Positions 40,329-42,672 of a DNA stretch of 42,672 nucleotides are shown here, in pieces. How positions within the stretch are numbered: position 1 is the first letter of the stretch; the number at the start of each line of letters is the position of its first letter. Location of the stretch: contig JAFUTI010000027.1 of assembly GCA_017471465.1 (NCBI GenBank), positions 1 through 42,672 on the forward strand, in the 5' to 3' direction. The DNA comes from Prevotella sp. (GTDB lineage: Bacteria; Bacteroidota; Bacteroidia; Bacteroidales; Bacteroidaceae). Position numbers and translations under genes: made by a program. The notes under the pieces were generated by a model, which saw only the letters and a program-made list of their open reading frames with translations, searched no databases and had not been told where the DNA came from.

Positions 40329-41278
40329 ATAAGATTAAAAGCTACATGTTATTTCTAATTCTGTTGACAATGCTGTCGCCAGCGACATTTGGAATGGCTC
40401 AGACGGTAATTGTCAAGGACAGCATCACCAATGAGCCAATACCGTTTGTGAGTGTCTATTTCGGGAATGAAACTGGTGGCTATACGGACGAAAAAGGGAT
40501 GATTGCCATTCCAAACGAAGCGGCACAGATACGGTTGTCTCATATCTGCTACGAGACAAAGAGCATCTCTAAGATAACAGCCGACTTGCAAACTATCTTT
40601 CTTGTTCCGAAAAGTATCAATCTTGATGAAGTCGCCATTAGCGCAAAGGCTCTCAAACGAACAAAGACCACAGAAGTGGGATCGATGAAAGCGAAGACGC
40701 AGACCAAGCACAAAGGAGCCAATGGATTTGAGATGGCCTTGTTCATTCCATACGATAGCACTTGGGCTGAGACGCCATACATCCACTCTATATTGGCAAG
40801 TCTCGATTACTCCACCCATTATCTGGTATTCACGGAAATCATAACACCCATCTATGCCACTCTTCGCTTTGATCTTCGACAGCCAGATGCCAAGACTGGC
40901 GCTCCCAAAGACGAGTCCCTCATTGGCGGCGGTATCATACTCCCCTCCAGTCAGAAGCTTGGCAAGAGTGGCATTAGCCTTATCTGCCCTATACCATTCC
41001 CCCAGACTGGCGTATTCGTTGTAGTGGAATGGATAACCACAGCACAAGTCTCGGAATCATGCAATCTTGTGCCCTCTCTTAACATGACCTTGGATGAGAA
41101 GGAAAACAGAACCTGGAACAAAAAGACATTCTTTGCAGAGCAAAGCGGCAAAGCCGAGCGCCGAGGCACGGACAGGATGCAGGAACAGAACGAACCTGCG
41201 TATCAGAATGAAGAGGCACAGGTCTTTTATAAAGGCAGGACACCATCTGCCAAACTCGGTTTGAAAATATCAAAATAG
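40325..41278 (+). CDS. Exported protein with N-terminal carboxypeptidase-regulatory-like domain (second of a pair)
   Basis: 317 residues. A signal peptide is followed by a beta domain at about 25-105 (VIVKDSITNEPIPFVSVYFGNETGGYTDEKG, with LSHICYE), paralogous to the gene upstream, and then a basic, unusual C-terminal part (RTWNKKTFF, KAERRGTDRMQEQNE). Translationally coupled to the upstream gene (ATGA). Function unknown; pairing suggests a joint product. Confidence 0.62.
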   Translation: MNKIKSYMLFLILLTMLSPATFGMAQTVIVKDSITNEPIPFVSVYFGNETGGYTDEKGMIAIPNEAAQIRLSHICYETKSISKITADLQTIFLVPKSINLDEVAISAKALKRTKTTEVGSMKAKTQTKHKGANGFEMALFIPYDSTWAETPYIHSILASLDYSTHYLVFTEIITPIYATLRFDLRQPDAKTGAPKDESLIGGGIILPSSQKLGKSGISLICPIPFPQTGVFVVVEWITTAQVSESCNLVPSLNMTLDEKENRTWNKKTFFAEQSGKAERRGTDRMQEQNEPAYQNEEAQVFYKGRTPSAKLGLKISK

Positions 41279-41283
41279 GCAAT

Positions 41284-41832
41284 ATGAAACAAGCAAAACT
41301 TCTCTTCCTTCTGGTTACCGCCCTCGCATTCGCCTCTTGCGGCAGCGACGAACCAAGATATGCCGACCCAGAGGCACACGAAAAGACCGTTCAGTTGAAC
41401 GAGCAGTACGGACCGCTCATGGTTGGCACATGGCACTACGAGAATATCAGTGACACACAATGTTACTTCGAGCGCCTCACCTTCCAGGCCGATGGCACGC
41501 TGACGGGTATGCGCAAATGGCAAACCCGCAAGCCCGTCACCATCGACGGCAAGGAGCAACACACCGATTGGGAGGACGTGGAACTGAGCGGCACGTTCAC
41601 AGGGACGTGGCAGCTGAGATACTGGAGTCCCGAGGGCAACAGCGGCGAGAAGCGCAACTGCCTGCAACTGACCGCCACATACGACGATGCCGAGCGAGAC
41701 TACATGGCCTACTCCTGCGCCCTCACCTTCGCCTACGCCGACGCCACCACCCTCCGCATCCAAGGCTATTACGTCAAAGCCCCCGACGGCTGGATCAACT
41801 ACCAGCGTGGCCCGTCCGAACCAAGTTTCTAA
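41284..41832 (+). CDS. Lipocalin-like small lipoprotein, copy 2
   Basis: 182 residues, the paralogue of the gene at 16993 (24 kb away). The first ~95 residues are almost identical, including the lipobox FASC and the block VGTWHYENISDTQ, whereas the second half is clearly different (SGTFTGTWQLRYWSPEG...). The break in similarity suggests gene conversion or domain exchange. Starts 5 nt after the previous stop, in the operon of the pair above. Confidence 0.7.
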   Translation: MKQAKLLFLLVTALAFASCGSDEPRYADPEAHEKTVQLNEQYGPLMVGTWHYENISDTQCYFERLTFQADGTLTGMRKWQTRKPVTIDGKEQHTDWEDVELSGTFTGTWQLRYWSPEGNSGEKRNCLQLTATYDDAERDYMAYSCALTFAYADATTLRIQGYYVKAPDGWINYQRGPSEPSF

Positions 41833-41850
41833 TCATCACAAACAAAGAAC

Positions 41851-42483
41851 ATGAACAAGCAAACCATTATCACCATCCTCTTTGCCCTCGTCGCAATGGC
41901 AGGACAGGCACAGGTTCCACTCGAAAGCGTGAAGGAACTTACGATGAAGTCGGAATATTTCAACCACGAACGACAGGTACTCATCTACACGCCCAACAAC
42001 TACCCGAACTTTGACCAGACCTACTACGATGTCATCTATGTGTTCGATGCACAAGACCGCACGATGTTCGATCTTGTACACTGTTTGCTCAACATCGCCT
42101 GCGAGCCCGACCCCGACGGCGGCAAAAGCACGAATTTCATCATTGTCGGCATCTGCTCACCAACCCTTTGGGACATCAACTATTTTCGCAACCACGACTA
42201 CCTGCCCATGCCCCTGCATGGCAACACTGGGCTGTTCAAGGAGGGCTACTACTACGGCAAATCGCCCGACCTGAAGAAATTCGTCAAGAATGAGTTGATG
42301 CCATACGTGAAGAAGAACTATCGCACGTCGGGACGCTCCCTCGGCATCGGCCATTCGCTGAGCGCGTCTTTCGTGCTCGACGCGATGATTACCGACGACC
42401 TCTTCGACGACTACATCGCCATTTCGCCCAACTGCTGCTACGACGAGTACCTTCTTTTCATACGCGTTATTATTTCTTTTTGA
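41851..42483 (+). CDS. C-terminally truncated alpha/beta-hydrolase (esterase) with shared signal-peptide cassette
   Basis: 210 residues. The signal peptide is the cassette (MNKQTIITILFALVAMAGQA). The mature part is a siderophore-esterase/IroE-like alpha/beta-hydrolase: strands YDVIYVFDAQD and FIIVGICSPT, and the nucleophile elbow GHSLSAS (Ser at the G-x-S position). The rest of the fold, including catalytic Asp and His, is missing: after ISPNCCYDEY the protein ends in an unrelated LLFIRVIISF and a stop. The gene is therefore probably inactive, broken by a rearrangement near 42451. Confidence 0.72.
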   Translation: MNKQTIITILFALVAMAGQAQVPLESVKELTMKSEYFNHERQVLIYTPNNYPNFDQTYYDVIYVFDAQDRTMFDLVHCLLNIACEPDPDGGKSTNFIIVGICSPTLWDINYFRNHDYLPMPLHGNTGLFKEGYYYGKSPDLKKFVKNELMPYVKKNYRTSGRSLGIGHSLSASFVLDAMITDDLFDDYIAISPNCCYDEYLLFIRVIISF

Positions 42484-42490
42484 AGTTAGT

Positions 42491-42672
42491 TTATTCCTCG
42501 TATGTGATGCCCTTGTATTTTTCGGGAGTTATCGTCACTAACAATCCAACATATTGTAAACCAGCCTGTTACAGCGTGACGACAAGTGCAGCGAGTGACG
42601 ATAAGTTTTCTGGAGGCTTGCTATCATTATTCCAGATGATGGGACAAGAGTCCCAATGCTGGGGATTTTTAC
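42491..42672 (-). pseudogene. Coding remnant on the minus strand with an internal stop
   Basis: One frame reads a protein-like ...NPQHWDSCPIIWNND...LSSLAALVVTL, then a stop (complement of 42569-42571), then QAGLQYVGLLVTITPEKYKGITYEE and a stop at 42491-42493. The two parts are in the same frame, so this looks like the 3' end of a gene with a nonsense mutation, entering from beyond the window. No family is recognised. Confidence 0.35.

Overview
The window looks like a chromosomal segment of a Bacteroidota member, most probably a Prevotella/Segatella-type gut or rumen organism. The evidence is the Bacteroidota promoter signature (TTTG or TTG, about 20 nt, then TAnnTTTG) upstream of many genes, the general absence of Shine-Dalgarno sequences, and the gene families present: HU with an acidic tail, imelysin, DUF1111 di-haem protein, a hemerythrin-LuxR fusion, DUF4369/TlpA-type exported thioredoxins, and small ECF sigma/anti-sigma pairs. 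The species assignment is inference; no rRNA is present.

Region 1 (1-14.7 kb) is ordinary core genome. It holds the tail of an HU-like gene with its terminator, then prfB (RF2). A minus-strand envelope operon follows: porin-like barrel, imelysin lipoprotein, di-haem DUF1111 lipoprotein, and a short CcsA/ResB-like piece. It is divergent from a hemerythrin-LuxR regulator (6.75 kb), with a clean promoter on each side. Next come a long-chain acyl-CoA synthetase, an M20 deacylase (argE-like) with argB and an ECF sigma/anti-sigma pair, a CPBP membrane protease, ribF, and a CAU tRNA at 14.65 kb. prfB and the argE-like gene have promoters placed so close to the ATG that leaderless mRNAs are expected.

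Region 2 (14.7-42.7 kb) starts directly after the tRNA and looks accessory and mosaic. The tRNA is followed by four oriented copies of a 10-mer (possible integrase arm sites), a ~100-nt nested palindrome, and then three successive ECF sigma modules at 17.6, 22.9 and 28.7 kb. Each module has the order sigma, single-pass anti-sigma-like protein, then exported effector genes. Between and after them lie many exported proteins ending in thioredoxin domains (TlpA/AhpC-TSA type), small lipoproteins, an outer-membrane barrel, two carboxypeptidase-regulatory-like proteins and a truncated esterase. Toxin-antitoxin modules (RelE-like; MntA/HepT), a Fic protein with its own helix-turn-helix domain, a second CPBP protein and an lgt remnant interrupt the array.

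The most unusual signal is that eight genes with unrelated mature products begin with nearly the same DNA, a signal-peptide cassette encoding MN-K-(K/Q)-T-I-I-T-I-L-L-A. Two of them also share a 68-nt upstream leader (64/68 identical), and two share a GNRA-loop hairpin. Together with gene fragments, a microhomology deletion, a frameshifted thioredoxin gene, a thioredoxin-fold protein lacking its cysteines, and a lipoprotein duplicate whose first half is far better conserved than its second, this suggests an envelope-protein locus that diversifies by recombining different bodies behind a common leader and signal peptide under ECF sigma control. The architecture is visible in the sequence; the mechanism and function are inference.
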